Source: CALKJP01 sp046299555 (GTDB taxonomy: Bacteria; Bacteroidota; Bacteroidia; JACCXN01). From it: a stretch of DNA of 64,000 nt. Below, piece by piece: positions 34,773 to 43,768 of this stretch (its first letter is position 1; every line of letters begins with the position of its first letter). The notes beneath the pieces were generated by a model. That model saw nothing but the letters and a program-made list of their open reading frames with translations, was not told the origin of the DNA and did not search any database. The translations under genes were made by a program, and so were the position numbers. Location of the stretch: assembly GCA_046299555.1 (NCBI GenBank), contig JBKBHS010000002.1, positions 248,001-312,000 on the forward strand, in the 5' to 3' direction.

Positions 34773-35360
34773 ATGCACCGATACTTTATAATTCATAAGC
34801 CCTACGGAATGTTATCGCAATTTAGTAAAGATGGTAATAATGCTACTTTATCAGATTTGTTTAACTTCCCCAAAGATGTGTATCCGGTGGGTAGATTAGA
34901 TTCCGATAGTGAAGGATTATTAATATTAACTAATGATAAAAACTTAAATTATAAATTACTTCAGCCTAAGTTTAAACATCGAAGAACGTATTGGGTTCAA
35001 GTGGATGGAGCTATAAACAATGAAGCTTTAGAAAAACTGCAAAAAGGTGTTATAATTAAAATTAATGGTAAAGATTATAAAACTTTACCATCTGAAGTTA
35101 GAATATTAGAAAATCCAATTAATATCGATGAACGAAATCCTCCCATTCGTTTTAGAAAAAACATTCCTACATCTTGGATTGAATTAACATTAACGGAAGG
35201 TAAAAATCGTCAGGTAAGAAAAATGACTGCAGCTGTTGGTTTTCCAACATTGCGATTAATTCGAGTAAAAATTAAACAGCTCGAATTATTTCCCATGCGT
35301 TCAGGTGAAGTTAAAGAAATTTCAAGAAATGAAATTTATCGTTTGCTTGGATTACTATAA
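34773..35360 (+). CDS. 23S rRNA pseudouridine synthase, RluE/RsuA type
   Basis: A 195-residue pseudouridine synthase of the RsuA family without an S4 domain, as in RluE. Catalytic Asp is in VGRLDSDSEGLLILTND, preceded by HKPYGMLSQF at the N-terminus, and the C-terminal motifs LTEGKNRQVRKMTAAVG and LRLIRVKI are present. RluE modifies U2457 of 23S rRNA in E. coli; the same target is likely. Its last 25 bases overlap the convergent gene's 3' end. Confidence 0.92.
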   Translation: MHRYFIIHKPYGMLSQFSKDGNNATLSDLFNFPKDVYPVGRLDSDSEGLLILTNDKNLNYKLLQPKFKHRRTYWVQVDGAINNEALEKLQKGVIIKINGKDYKTLPSEVRILENPINIDERNPPIRFRKNIPTSWIELTLTEGKNRQVRKMTAAVGFPTLRLIRVKIKQLELFPMRSGEVKEISRNEIYRLLGLL

Positions 35361-36073
35361 TAATCTTGTTGATTGATAAATTGATTAAACTTATATTTTA
35401 TATACATTATAAAATCATATTGTGAAGTATATTTTAAAAAATCATCGGAAACATTACAAAAATCAATAAAAGCATCAAATTGTTCGTTTGTTAAATTAAT
35501 TATGTTATAATCAACATATTTTTGAAACAGTTCTTTCAGCAATTCTCTTTTCTTGTCTTCGTTTTGTAATTCTGCTACTTTTCTAATGGATCGTTCTCTG
35601 CGACTAAATTGTTGATACAAAAATGTTATTGGACTTTGAGCAGCATCTATTCCACTTTTCACATAATCATTTTTGTTGTATCCAAGTCGTTCTATATCTG
35701 AAAGTATTTTATCTAAATCTCTGGGAGCAAAAACTTCAATTTGTTTAAGTGTAATGGATAATTTTTGCAAAGGAATTTTTACATTGTATTCTTCTTTGTA
35801 AATTGAGTCGGCAAAAGTTATTTTGGTAGTTTGATAACCCATGCAACCAATTATAATAGTATCATTTTTATTGGCATAAACTGTAAAAGAGCCATCCGGT
35901 TCACCTAAAATGCCATGTTGAGTTGTTTTATTAATAATCATCAGGCTATAATAAGCCGATGGATTATCAGGATCGTAAACTTTACCATTTATTTTTATGC
36001 GACTTTCTTGTGCCCTTAGTCCAAATAATAAATTAAAAAGCCCAATAGATATTATGATATAGTGTTTTATCAT
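35336..36073 (-). CDS. Exported protein with a carboxypeptidase-like regulatory domain
   Basis: A 245-residue protein with a signal peptide (MIKHYIIISIGLFNLLFGLRAQ). Residues 25-110 form a carboxypeptidase D-like regulatory (beta-sandwich) domain: IKINGKVYDPDNPSAYYSLM, GEPDGSFTVYANKNDTIIIG, CMGYQTTKITF. The C-terminal 120 residues are helical and contain the pattern TFLYQQFSRRERSIRKVAEL found in many Bacteroidota proteins of this class. It is not a receptor, since no beta-barrel follows. It lies one base after the GNAT fusion gene and is probably co-transcribed; its function is unknown. Confidence 0.78.
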   Translation of the reverse strand: MIKHYIIISIGLFNLLFGLRAQESRIKINGKVYDPDNPSAYYSLMIINKTTQHGILGEPDGSFTVYANKNDTIIIGCMGYQTTKITFADSIYKEEYNVKIPLQKLSITLKQIEVFAPRDLDKILSDIERLGYNKNDYVKSGIDAAQSPITFLYQQFSRRERSIRKVAELQNEDKKRELLKELFQKYVDYNIINLTNEQFDAFIDFCNVSDDFLKYTSQYDFIMYIKYKFNQFINQQDYYSNPSKR

Positions 36074-36898
36074 TTAATCATTAAAAAATTTTGAAATATT
36101 AGGCTTAAAATATCGGCTACTTTTTAAAATTTTTCCATCTTCTCTGTATATGGGTTTGCCGTTTTCATCCAATTTTGACATATTACTGTTATGAATTTCC
36201 ATAAATATGTCAGCAATTTTATCTTGTAATCCGTGTTTTAAAATTGTTCCGCACAAAATATATAATTTATCACCCAAAGCATCGGCAATTTCAATTATAT
36301 CGGAGCGTTGAGCTGCTTGCAAGTACTCTTCATTTTCTTCATACATTAATCGATGACGTAATTGATAATCATTTTCGTGCAGATTTCCTTGCGGCACCTC
36401 ATTATTTTTAATTCCGAATGCATCATGAAATTCTCTAACCTTATCTATAACTGTATTAAATTTTAGTGCATGTGGCTTATAATACATTTTGTAATGCATA
36501 ATGTTGCATTCGCTAAACATAGAGCCGTATTTAACAAACCCTTCTCGTTCATAAAAATTCTTTGCCTGAACTTGGGCATGTAAATAAATTGGTTTTTGAT
36601 AATCTTTTACATCAGCAATAACTGCTTTTAATAATATTGCCCCAAGTCCCTTTCTTCTTAATTCTTTTAAAACAGCAAAACGTTCCAATTTTATTCCCAA
36701 TTCGGTAAAACGCCAGCGTGCAGTGGCAACAGGATCTTTACCATAAAACATTAAGAAATGTGTTGAGCTATCTTCAAATTCATCAAATTCTTCTTTTGGG
36801 TCAACATTTTGTTCGTCAACAAAAACAATTTTTCTAATTCCAAATGCCAGAATTGATAGTTCTGGCTGCATGGTAGTAAATTTGTCTATTTGAATCAT
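36074..36898 (-). CDS. GNAT acetyltransferase fused to a MazG-like NTP pyrophosphatase
   Basis: A 274-residue two-domain protein. Residues 1-140 are a GNAT fold with an acetyl-CoA loop LRRKGLGAILL (81-86 RRKGLG) and YLHAQVQAKNFYEREGF. Residues 150-274 resemble the all-alpha NTP pyrophosphatase (MazG/PRA-PH, Cof-like) group: VREFHDAFGI, the metal-site EENEEYLQAAQ (Glu187, 188, 191) and DIIEIADALGDKLYI (Glu203, Asp206, Asp210), and the closing YREDGKILKSSRYFKPNIS. The joining of these two domains in one chain is unusual. The gene starts 15 bases after a strong terminator and has no visible promoter. Confidence 0.8.
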   Translation of the reverse strand: MIQIDKFTTMQPELSILAFGIRKIVFVDEQNVDPKEEFDEFEDSSTHFLMFYGKDPVATARWRFTELGIKLERFAVLKELRRKGLGAILLKAVIADVKDYQKPIYLHAQVQAKNFYEREGFVKYGSMFSECNIMHYKMYYKPHALKFNTVIDKVREFHDAFGIKNNEVPQGNLHENDYQLRHRLMYEENEEYLQAAQRSDIIEIADALGDKLYILCGTILKHGLQDKIADIFMEIHNSNMSKLDENGKPIYREDGKILKSSRYFKPNISKFFND

Positions 36899-36913
36899 AA
36901 TTTTATAATAAAT

Positions 36914-36942
36914 AAAAAAACCGCCCTAAAAATTGGGGGCGG
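36914..36942 (-). terminator. Intrinsic terminator after the acidic small protein gene
   Basis: Stem CCGCCC / GGGCGG with a 10-base loop, followed on the minus strand by seven Ts. It lies 15 bases before the start of the GNAT fusion gene. Confidence 0.88.
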
Positions 36943-36966
36943 CAATGTAATATTTATAATTATAAA

Positions 36967-37203
36967 TTACCTGTAATCCTCCTCATCATCTTCATCGAAT
37001 TCATCATCAAAATCATCAAAGTCATCATCAAAATTAGATTTTAAGTCATCAAACATATAATCATCATCTTCATCATCAAAAAGGTTGTTTTTCCAGTTTT
37101 TATGAGCCTTTTTGTTATCCGGCTTAAGCTTTAGTGGTTTTTTTAATTCGTCATTATCTGTTGCTTTCTTTCCGGAAGTCTTAGACAGATTTTGCTTTTT
37201 CAT
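36967..37203 (-). CDS. Small charge-segregated protein of unknown function
   Basis: A 78-residue protein with a lysine-rich first half (MKKQNLSKTSGKKATDNDEL, KPLKLKPDNKKAHKNWKNN) and an almost purely Asp/Glu/Phe second half (for example DDDFDDFDDEFDEDDEEDYR). It is probably disordered and could bind a basic partner or neutralise charge, perhaps on ribosomes or nucleic acid; this is inference. It has a clean ATG, a terminator of its own and a long intergenic region upstream. No family recognised. Low-complexity codon use makes it look unusual, but the reading frame is well placed. Confidence 0.6.
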   Translation of the reverse strand: MKKQNLSKTSGKKATDNDELKKPLKLKPDNKKAHKNWKNNLFDDEDDDYMFDDLKSNFDDDFDDFDDEFDEDDEEDYR

Positions 37204-37356
37204 TGAGTAATTTTTAGTTTGTTGTTTTTTTGCTGATTAGTTGAATTACACTACAATTTAATCAGTTTTTTGTTTATTATTTTTTTAACTTATACAGCAA
37301 ATATTATACTTTAGTTTCAATTTTAAAAAACTTTTTTCAGTTTTAACAGAATTTTT

Positions 37357-38421
37357 ATGGCCAAATATAAACAACATAAATCTCGAAAAACAGGTCTTCC
37401 TCCGGGCACTCTTATTCATACGGGAGATAAAAATACGGAAGAAGCAAAAATTAATTTATTTTCCTACAATGAATTAGAAGTTATTGAAAAAATAAATGTT
37501 AAATTAATAGATATTATAAATGCTAAAATAGACACTACTACTAACGAATGGATTAATGTTATTGGAGTGCATGATATTAAACTTATTGAAGATTTAGGAC
37601 AAATATTTAGTTTACACCCCTTATTGTTAGAAGATATAGCCAGTGTACATCAAAGACCTAAAATTGATGAATATGATAATTGTTTATTCGTGGTTGTTAG
37701 AATTTTATATTTAGATGAAAATGAACAATTACAATCAGAACAAGCAAGTTTTGTATTAATGAATAATACTTTAATATCTTTTCATGAAAAGTATGATGAA
37801 TGTTTTGAAATAATAAGAGAAAGATTAAGAAAAGGCAAAGGAAGGGTTCGAAAAATGGGGGTTGATTATTTGCTTTATGCACTAATGGATGCAATTGTAG
37901 ATCATTATTTTATAATTCTCGACAAATATGGCGAAATGCTTGAAAGTATTGAAAACGACTTATTACAAGATGCGGATGATAAAATTATTAATCGTATTTA
38001 TAAAATGAAAAGCAATGTTTTACAATTTCGTAAAACTATTGTACCTATGCGCGAAACTGTAAATACTTTAATGAAAGAAGGAGTTGAAGAAATAAAAGAA
38101 CCTACACAACTTTTTATGAAAGATTTATACGATCACATTATTCAAGTTTATGAAACTACCGAAAATTACAGAGATACCCTTTCAGGCTTTATGGATATAC
38201 ATCTTTCCTCATCAAGTAATAAAATGAATAAAATAATGAAAGTACTTACCATTATATCAACCATTTTTATTCCTCTTACATTTATTGTTGGTGTTTATGG
38301 TATGAATTTTCATTATATGCCGGAATTAACATGGAAATACGGTTATTTTATTATTTGGGCTTTAATGATAATAATTGTTGGAGGTATGCTGTACGTATTT
38401 AAAAATAAAAAATGGCTATAG
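37357..38421 (+). CDS. corA: Magnesium/cobalt transporter CorA
   Basis: A 354-residue CorA-family channel. A large cytosolic N-terminal domain of about 290 residues is followed by two C-terminal membrane helices, with the signature YGMNF at the end of the first (IFIPLTFIVGVYGMNFHYMP). The long stalk helix includes KMKSNVLQFRKTIVPMRE. CorA forms a pentamer that carries Mg2+ inward. A WbqC-like gene follows 6 bases downstream and is probably in the same transcript. A short basic N-terminal extension (KYKQHKSRKTGLPPG) is present. Confidence 0.95.
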   Translation: MAKYKQHKSRKTGLPPGTLIHTGDKNTEEAKINLFSYNELEVIEKINVKLIDIINAKIDTTTNEWINVIGVHDIKLIEDLGQIFSLHPLLLEDIASVHQRPKIDEYDNCLFVVVRILYLDENEQLQSEQASFVLMNNTLISFHEKYDECFEIIRERLRKGKGRVRKMGVDYLLYALMDAIVDHYFIILDKYGEMLESIENDLLQDADDKIINRIYKMKSNVLQFRKTIVPMRETVNTLMKEGVEEIKEPTQLFMKDLYDHIIQVYETTENYRDTLSGFMDIHLSSSSNKMNKIMKVLTIISTIFIPLTFIVGVYGMNFHYMPELTWKYGYFIIWALMIIIVGGMLYVFKNKKWL

Positions 38422-38427
38422 GTTTTT

Positions 38428-39039
38428 ATGGATAATTTAGTAAGTGTTTTTCCATCGTTATTTTTACCTCCTATCTCCTATTTTAAATTACTGTTACATG
38501 CAAGTAATCCGATAATTGATATTTATGAACATTATCCTAAACAAACTTGCAGAAACCGATGCTTTATATTTGCAGCAAATGGAGTGATGCCTTTAGTTAT
38601 ACCGGTTCACAAAATTGAGCATCATACACCTATAAAGGATATAAAAATAGCTTATAAAAGCAATTGGCAAACTACTATGTGGCGTAGCATTGCCTCGGCT
38701 TATGGTTCTTCTCCTTTTTTCACATATTACGATTATATTTTAGAACCAATGTTTAAACAAAAAATTGAATTTTTAGTAGATTACAATACTCGTTTAAGCG
38801 AATTAATTCTAAAACTTTTAAAAATACCTTTTGAATTTAATTTTAGCTCCGCTTATATTGAAAATAATATTCTTGCAGATTATCGTAATAATTTTGGAAA
38901 ACATTATAGAAATCATGACAATGTTTTAAAAAATAACTATCATCAGCCATTTGAAACTAAATTTGGATTTCAGCACGATTTAAGTATTTTGGATTTATTA
39001 TTTAATGAAGGACCTAATGCCATTCAATATTTAATTTAG
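38428..39039 (+). CDS. WbqC family protein
   Basis: A 203-residue protein of the WbqC family. Recognisable parts are LFLPPISYFKLLLHASNPII at the N-terminus (WbqC-type YFP-like opening), TCRNRCFIFAANGVMPLVIPV and WQTTMWRSIASAYGSSPFF. The family is linked to polysaccharide or O-antigen clusters but has no proven activity. It follows corA closely. Its stop codon abuts the stop codon of the convergent PKD-like gene with no spacer. Confidence 0.85.
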   Translation: MDNLVSVFPSLFLPPISYFKLLLHASNPIIDIYEHYPKQTCRNRCFIFAANGVMPLVIPVHKIEHHTPIKDIKIAYKSNWQTTMWRSIASAYGSSPFFTYYDYILEPMFKQKIEFLVDYNTRLSELILKLLKIPFEFNFSSAYIENNILADYRNNFGKHYRNHDNVLKNNYHQPFETKFGFQHDLSILDLLFNEGPNAIQYLI

Positions 39040-39630
39040 TTAATTACAATTTCCATCCATTTCAATTGAATATGACCCCGAAATAAATGGGTTTAAGGGT
39101 TGTGTTTTATATTTATAATATATCGTATAGCTTCCACCGGGCAAATAAAGTGAAGGAGCATGGGTTAACTGAGCACAAGTTTCTGAAGGTGATAATTGTG
39201 GACCTGCCATAACACTATAATAAACCGAATCAAAATGTGCAACACCATCATATCGAGTACCGTAAGCCCAAAAAGAAATTTCATATCTTGCTCCCATCAC
39301 GTCAGACCAAATCATTCGTTCAAATCCATACGAAGGATTAACAACAACTTTTTTTTCAGCTGTTGCATTCTTTCCAAAATTGCCTTTTGCTTTTACTTGT
39401 ATGGTATAATTCCCTTTTCTTGTAAAATTAATTGAAGCTAATGATTCGTTTGAGACGACTGAATCATTTTCTAATATTTTCCATTCCCAATTCTTTACTT
39501 TAAAATTGGCTTTAGCCGAAAAATGAATTTCTTGTTTTGAAAAATAAACAGAAGTATTCGTATCAATTTGAATTTCATTTTTAGCTGTGCATGAAGTTAA
39601 AATTAGAAAGTATATTAAATGTTTTTTCAT
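39040..39630 (-). CDS. Lipoprotein with a PKD-like domain
   Basis: A 196-residue lipoprotein with a short signal and lipobox (FLILTSCTA, Cys14). Residues 30-100 look like a PKD/Ig-type beta sandwich (IHFSAKANFKVKNWEWKI, SINFTRKGNYTIQVKAKG), a module common in Bacteroidota surface proteins. The C-terminal part (residues 105-196) is of unknown fold, ending in a GGSYTIYYKYKTQPLNP strand and a Cys. No function known. It is convergent with the WbqC-like gene, stop codons adjacent. Confidence 0.65.
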   Translation of the reverse strand: MKKHLIYFLILTSCTAKNEIQIDTNTSVYFSKQEIHFSAKANFKVKNWEWKILENDSVVSNESLASINFTRKGNYTIQVKAKGNFGKNATAEKKVVVNPSYGFERMIWSDVMGARYEISFWAYGTRYDGVAHFDSVYYSVMAGPQLSPSETCAQLTHAPSLYLPGGSYTIYYKYKTQPLNPFISGSYSIEMDGNCN

Positions 39631-39782
39631 TGTTAATCTTTAAAATTATTTCGAATTTAAAAAAATATAAATTGATATTTGATAAAATTTAAACAATTCA
39701 ATTTATCAACAAAGCAATTATTTTTAATAAAATATAAACTCAATTTATTTTAACATCCCTTAACACCACTCATAAAAAATAA

Positions 39783-39813
39783 TTGTACCTACTTGCATTT
39801 ATTGATACTTTTG
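39783..39813 (+). promoter_or_regulatory. Promoter of the TonB-type receptor gene
   Basis: TTG (39783-39785), 20-base spacer, TACTTTTG (39806-39813), matching the Bacteroidota consensus; predicted start about 39817, 16 bases before the ATG. Confidence 0.75.
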
Positions 39814-39832
39814 ACGAAATAAAAAAACTTAC

Positions 39833-42406
39833 ATGGTAAGATACATAATATCCTTACTGACTATACTTCCATTAATAGCAGGTGCTCAAATTCCTCAGGG
39901 AATGCAAGGCCGAAATATGAATGTTGGACGTATATACGGAAAGGTAATTGATAATGCAACCGGTAAAGGGCTTGAATTTGCTACTGTTCGATTAATGATA
40001 ACCAAATTTGATTCGGTAAGTAAAGCTCCCAAACAAAATCTTGTAACAGGACAAATTACGCAAAGCAATGGAGAATTTAATTTAGAACAAGTGCCTGTTT
40101 TTGGTAAATTAACATTGATTATTTCTGCCATTGGATACCAAACATACGAGCAAAATATTGCCTTTGAAAAACCTACACAAGGAAAAATGCCGGTTTTTGA
40201 AAAAGACTTGGGAAACATTAGAATTAAGCCCGACTCCGTTTTATTAAAAGAAGTTGTTGTAGATGGTTCAGAACCTTTAGTTAAAATGGCCATTGATAAA
40301 AAAGTTTTTAATGTAGAAAAAAACATTGTAAGTGAAGGTGGAACTGCCGAAGATGTACTAAAAACCGTTCCATCTTTAAGTGTAGATATGGATGGAAATG
40401 TTACTCTTAGAAATGCTTCGCCACAAATATTTATTGATGGGAAATTAAGTCCGTTAAGCATTGATCAAATTCCTGCCGATGCCATTCAATCGGTAGAAGT
40501 AATTACAAATCCATCTGCTAAATACGATGCTTCAGGTGGAATGGGAGGCATTGTAAACATTGTTTTAAAAAAAGACAGACGCATTGGTTTTAATGGAAGT
40601 GTAAGAGCCGGTGTTGATATGCGTGGAAGAATTAATTCAAATGCAGACCTAAATATTAGAGAAGGAAAATTTAATTTTTTTATCAGCGGAAACATAAACC
40701 AACGCAGATCAATAAGCTATTCGGAAACTACACGTAACAATCTTTTTGGCCAAACTCCTACTAATTTAATGCAAATAAGTAATGCTGTAATGGATAGACA
40801 ATTTATGTCAGCACGCACTGGATTTGACTGGTTTATCAATAACAGAAGCACCATTACTATAACACAATCATTAATGCGTGGCGATTTTAATCCTAAAGAT
40901 AATTTGAATATAATTACTGATTCGTTGTTTACCAATAACCCTGTAAGCTATTTTACTGACAGAACATCTAATACCAATCGTTATTTTAATAATTTCAGTA
41001 CATCATTATTGTTTAAACATTTATTTCCAAAAGAAGGAAGAGAATTAACAGCCGATATTAATTACAATGGTAGCAGAAGTGCTTCAACCAATAATTTTTC
41101 AACATATAATTACGACCCCAACAGAACCTTTATAAACAGTGTAAGCCAAAGACAAATAAATAAAGGTTCGAATGATTTTTTAACGGCTCAAGCCGATTAT
41201 ATTACGCCATTAAGCGAAACCCAAAAAATAGAAACTGGAATTCGTTTTCAATATCGCGATTTTACAACCTTAAACGAAAATGCTGTACTAAATACTAACA
41301 GCGATGCGTTTGAAATTATTCCCGGTTTAAGTAATAATTATCGCTTTATAGATCAGGTATATGCCGGATATATAACCTACACACAGTCAATTGGCAAATT
41401 TGGTTATCAAGTTGGATTGAGAGCAGAAAGTTCAGATTATGTTGGAACATTAATTTCTACCAATCAAAGTTTTAGAAATCAATATCCAATAAGTTTATTT
41501 CCAAGTACTTTTGTTGAATATCGTATTAATGAAAAAAATAATTTTCAACTTAACTATTCCAGAAGAGTAAATCGCCCTTCATTTTTTAATTTAATTCCAT
41601 TTATTGATTATTCCGATTCTTTAAATTTAAGCCGAGGCAATCCCGGTTTAAAACCTGAATTTACACATTCTATTGAGTTGTCATATTTAAAAGATTTAGG
41701 GAAAAATAACAGTGTGCTTACTTCGGCTTATTTTAAAAATTCTACAAATTTGATTACACGTTATCAATTATTTGAATATAATGACGTATACGATCGTATG
41801 GTGCTAATGAATACCTATGCTAATGCTAATAACAGTTATGCATATGGAATTGAACTTACTATTAAAAATAACATTAAAAAATTTATTGAAGTAACTACGA
41901 ATATCAATTTGTTTAATTCCATTATAAATGGAAATAATATTGCAGCAAACTTAGAAAACGAAATGTTTAGTTGGTTTGCAAAAATGAATTTGAATTTCCG
42001 TTTACCTAAAAATTTTAGTTTACAGCTTAGTGGTGATTATCGCTCAAAAGCAGCATTACAAATGGGTGGTGGCGGCTGGGGTGGCCATGGAGGTATGGGA
42101 GGCTGGGGCGGGCCAAGTTCTTCTGCACAAGGATATATAGGTGAAAAATATAGTATTGATGTTGCTATTAAAAAAGATTTTTGGAATAGAAAAGCAAGTT
42201 TAACTTTTAATGTATCAGATGTATTTAAAACAGAAAAAAATATTACTCACACCGAATCGCCTTTATTTATTCAAGATTCGTGGAGAATTCGCGACCAGCG
42301 ATTTTTTAGAGTTAACTTTAGTTATCGATTTGGAAAATTTGACTCATCCATATTCAAAAGAAAAAATACCCGTGTGAATACAGATGGTATGGAAATGGGA
42401 ATGTAA
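39833..42406 (+). CDS. Outer-membrane beta-barrel receptor (TonB-dependent type) with CarboxypepD_reg domain
   Basis: An 857-residue outer-membrane protein. Signal peptide (MVRYIISLLTILPLIAGA), a carboxypeptidase-regulatory beta domain (residues 30-130; GKVIDNATGKGLEFATVRL), a plug domain (about 140-250; TAEDVLKTVPSLSVDMDGNV, YDASGGMGGIVNIVLKK) and a 22-strand type C-terminal barrel to the terminal aromatic strand. A glycine/tryptophan/histidine-rich loop lies near residues 744-765 (GGGGWGGHGGMGGWGGP). No SusD partner is adjacent, so it is not a classical SusCD pair. The cargo is unknown. Confidence 0.9.
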   Translation: MVRYIISLLTILPLIAGAQIPQGMQGRNMNVGRIYGKVIDNATGKGLEFATVRLMITKFDSVSKAPKQNLVTGQITQSNGEFNLEQVPVFGKLTLIISAIGYQTYEQNIAFEKPTQGKMPVFEKDLGNIRIKPDSVLLKEVVVDGSEPLVKMAIDKKVFNVEKNIVSEGGTAEDVLKTVPSLSVDMDGNVTLRNASPQIFIDGKLSPLSIDQIPADAIQSVEVITNPSAKYDASGGMGGIVNIVLKKDRRIGFNGSVRAGVDMRGRINSNADLNIREGKFNFFISGNINQRRSISYSETTRNNLFGQTPTNLMQISNAVMDRQFMSARTGFDWFINNRSTITITQSLMRGDFNPKDNLNIITDSLFTNNPVSYFTDRTSNTNRYFNNFSTSLLFKHLFPKEGRELTADINYNGSRSASTNNFSTYNYDPNRTFINSVSQRQINKGSNDFLTAQADYITPLSETQKIETGIRFQYRDFTTLNENAVLNTNSDAFEIIPGLSNNYRFIDQVYAGYITYTQSIGKFGYQVGLRAESSDYVGTLISTNQSFRNQYPISLFPSTFVEYRINEKNNFQLNYSRRVNRPSFFNLIPFIDYSDSLNLSRGNPGLKPEFTHSIELSYLKDLGKNNSVLTSAYFKNSTNLITRYQLFEYNDVYDRMVLMNTYANANNSYAYGIELTIKNNIKKFIEVTTNINLFNSIINGNNIAANLENEMFSWFAKMNLNFRLPKNFSLQLSGDYRSKAALQMGGGGWGGHGGMGGWGGPSSSAQGYIGEKYSIDVAIKKDFWNRKASLTFNVSDVFKTEKNITHTESPLFIQDSWRIRDQRFFRVNFSYRFGKFDSSIFKRKNTRVNTDGMEMGM

Positions 42407-42407
42407 T

Positions 42408-42959
42408 TTATTTGGCTATTTCATTTTTTAATAACTTTAATAAATTTTTAGCATCATTATCATGTAATTGCTGCCCAAAACGAATTTGTTTACCTTGATA
42501 CCAAAAAAACAATTTCTCTCCACCCGGCATCCAATATGAATCAGACATTACTTTTGCAAATGAGCGTTCATTTATCGGCAGTAATTGTAAGTCTTTTATA
42601 AATTCAAATTCAAAAGTTTTTGTTTTTCCTTTTCCTATAATTTCTTTTTTATAATAAAGTTTTTTATTCTTTAGTAATATTCTTTCAAATCCGTACGATC
42701 TCCAAAGTAATGCATAACCCACTATATACTCAAAATACAGCCAAAAAGCCATCCATACCATTACATAGGTTTTAGGAGCAGAATAATAGCCTAATTGTCT
42801 CCCAAAAAGCATAATCAAACCACCTGCTGTCCATAATAAAAACCAAACAAACAGTAGGATTTGGTTAATTTTACTTTTTTCAGGATAAATGATAATACTG
42901 GTACTATCTTCTTTCTTAGATACGCTTATCCTCTCACCTATACTATAAGTTTTTGGCAT
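42408..42959 (-). CDS. Two-helix membrane protein of unknown function (bacterial PH-like)
   Basis: A 183-residue protein with two predicted membrane helices, around residues 30-55 and 68-88 (NQILLFVWFLLWTAGGLIML; MVWMAFWLYFEYIVGYALLW), flanked by beta-rich segments that resemble a bacterial pleckstrin-like fold (FERILLKNKKLYYKKEII, KLFFWYQGKQIRFGQQLHDN). No family is recognised with certainty. It follows the LOG-family gene by 44 bases on the same strand and is convergent with the receptor, one base between stop codons. Confidence 0.6.
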   Translation of the reverse strand: MPKTYSIGERISVSKKEDSTSIIIYPEKSKINQILLFVWFLLWTAGGLIMLFGRQLGYYSAPKTYVMVWMAFWLYFEYIVGYALLWRSYGFERILLKNKKLYYKKEIIGKGKTKTFEFEFIKDLQLLPINERSFAKVMSDSYWMPGGEKLFFWYQGKQIRFGQQLHDNDAKNLLKLLKNEIAK

Positions 42960-43003
42960 GAGAAATTTTTATTTAAATAAAATCAAAGAATCAATTTTAT
43001 AAA

Positions 43004-43768
43004 TTAATCAACAATTGCTTTTGCTCTTTCGCCCAATAATACTGATGGTTTTGGTTGTTTGTATTTTAATCCAAAACCTTCAATAGCATATTTTTTCAAA
43101 TGATCTTCCATTTCCATAACCGAATCGGTTAATAAAAACAAATCCATATCTTCTTTATCAATAGTGCCATAATCTGCCATTAATCGTATATGATCATATA
43201 ATTCACGATAATATTCTTTACCCATTAAAATAACAGGAAAGCGTTTTATTTTTCGTGTTTGAATTAAGGTTAAGGCTTCAAATAGTTCGTCCATTGTACC
43301 AAAGCCCCCGGGCAAAACAACAAATGCAAATGAGTATTTTGATAATAAAACTTTTCGAACAAAAAAGTATCTAAAATTCATCCATTTATCTAAGTAAGGA
43401 TTGGGTTGTTGCTCAAATGGTAAAATAATATTACAACCAACCGATTTGCCTCCAGCTTGTTTTGCACCTCTGTTTGCAGCTTCCATTATGCCCGGGCCTC
43501 CTCCTGTCATTACGGTAAATCCCATTTTACTTACTGTTTCGCCAACTTCAACTCCTAATTTGTAAAACTCATGATTTTCTTTAAAACGCGCAGAGCCAAA
43601 TACAGTAACGCATGGTCCTAAAAAGTGCATGGCACGAAAGCCTTTTATAAATTCTACAAGAACTTTTAGCGAAAACCAAAATTCTTTAAATCGTGATTGT
43701 GGCCCTGCAAAGAATGATTCTTCATCCGGATGAATTAGTGGTGTAAATTTTTCGTTGCTTGTGCTCAT
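43004..43768 (-). CDS. LOG family (TIGR00730) Rossmann protein
   Basis: A 254-residue Rossmann-like protein of the LOG / lysine decarboxylase-like family, whose best-known members release free cytokinin or other ribose-5-phosphate conjugates by cleaving the N-glycosidic bond of nucleotide 5'-monophosphates. The catalytic signature PGGFGTMDELFEALT and the phosphate loop GGGPGIMEAANRGAKQ are intact. The start is the ATG at 43768, which overlaps the bioA stop (ATGA) and has a strong upstream GGAGGAAATT Shine-Dalgarno. An upstream TTG at 43786 is not needed. It is co-transcribed with the biotin genes. Confidence 0.9.
   Translation of the reverse strand: MSTSNEKFTPLIHPDEESFFAGPQSRFKEFWFSLKVLVEFIKGFRAMHFLGPCVTVFGSARFKENHEFYKLGVEVGETVSKMGFTVMTGGGPGIMEAANRGAKQAGGKSVGCNIILPFEQQPNPYLDKWMNFRYFFVRKVLLSKYSFAFVVLPGGFGTMDELFEALTLIQTRKIKRFPVILMGKEYYRELYDHIRLMADYGTIDKEDMDLFLLTDSVMEMEDHLKKYAIEGFGLKYKQPKPSVLLGERAKAIVD

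Noticed and set aside
39895..40461. Long antisense reading frame (188 codons) inside the TonB-type receptor gene
   Set aside because: It lies wholly within a well-supported receptor gene in the opposite strand, has no promoter or recognisable domain and reads as a compositional shadow.
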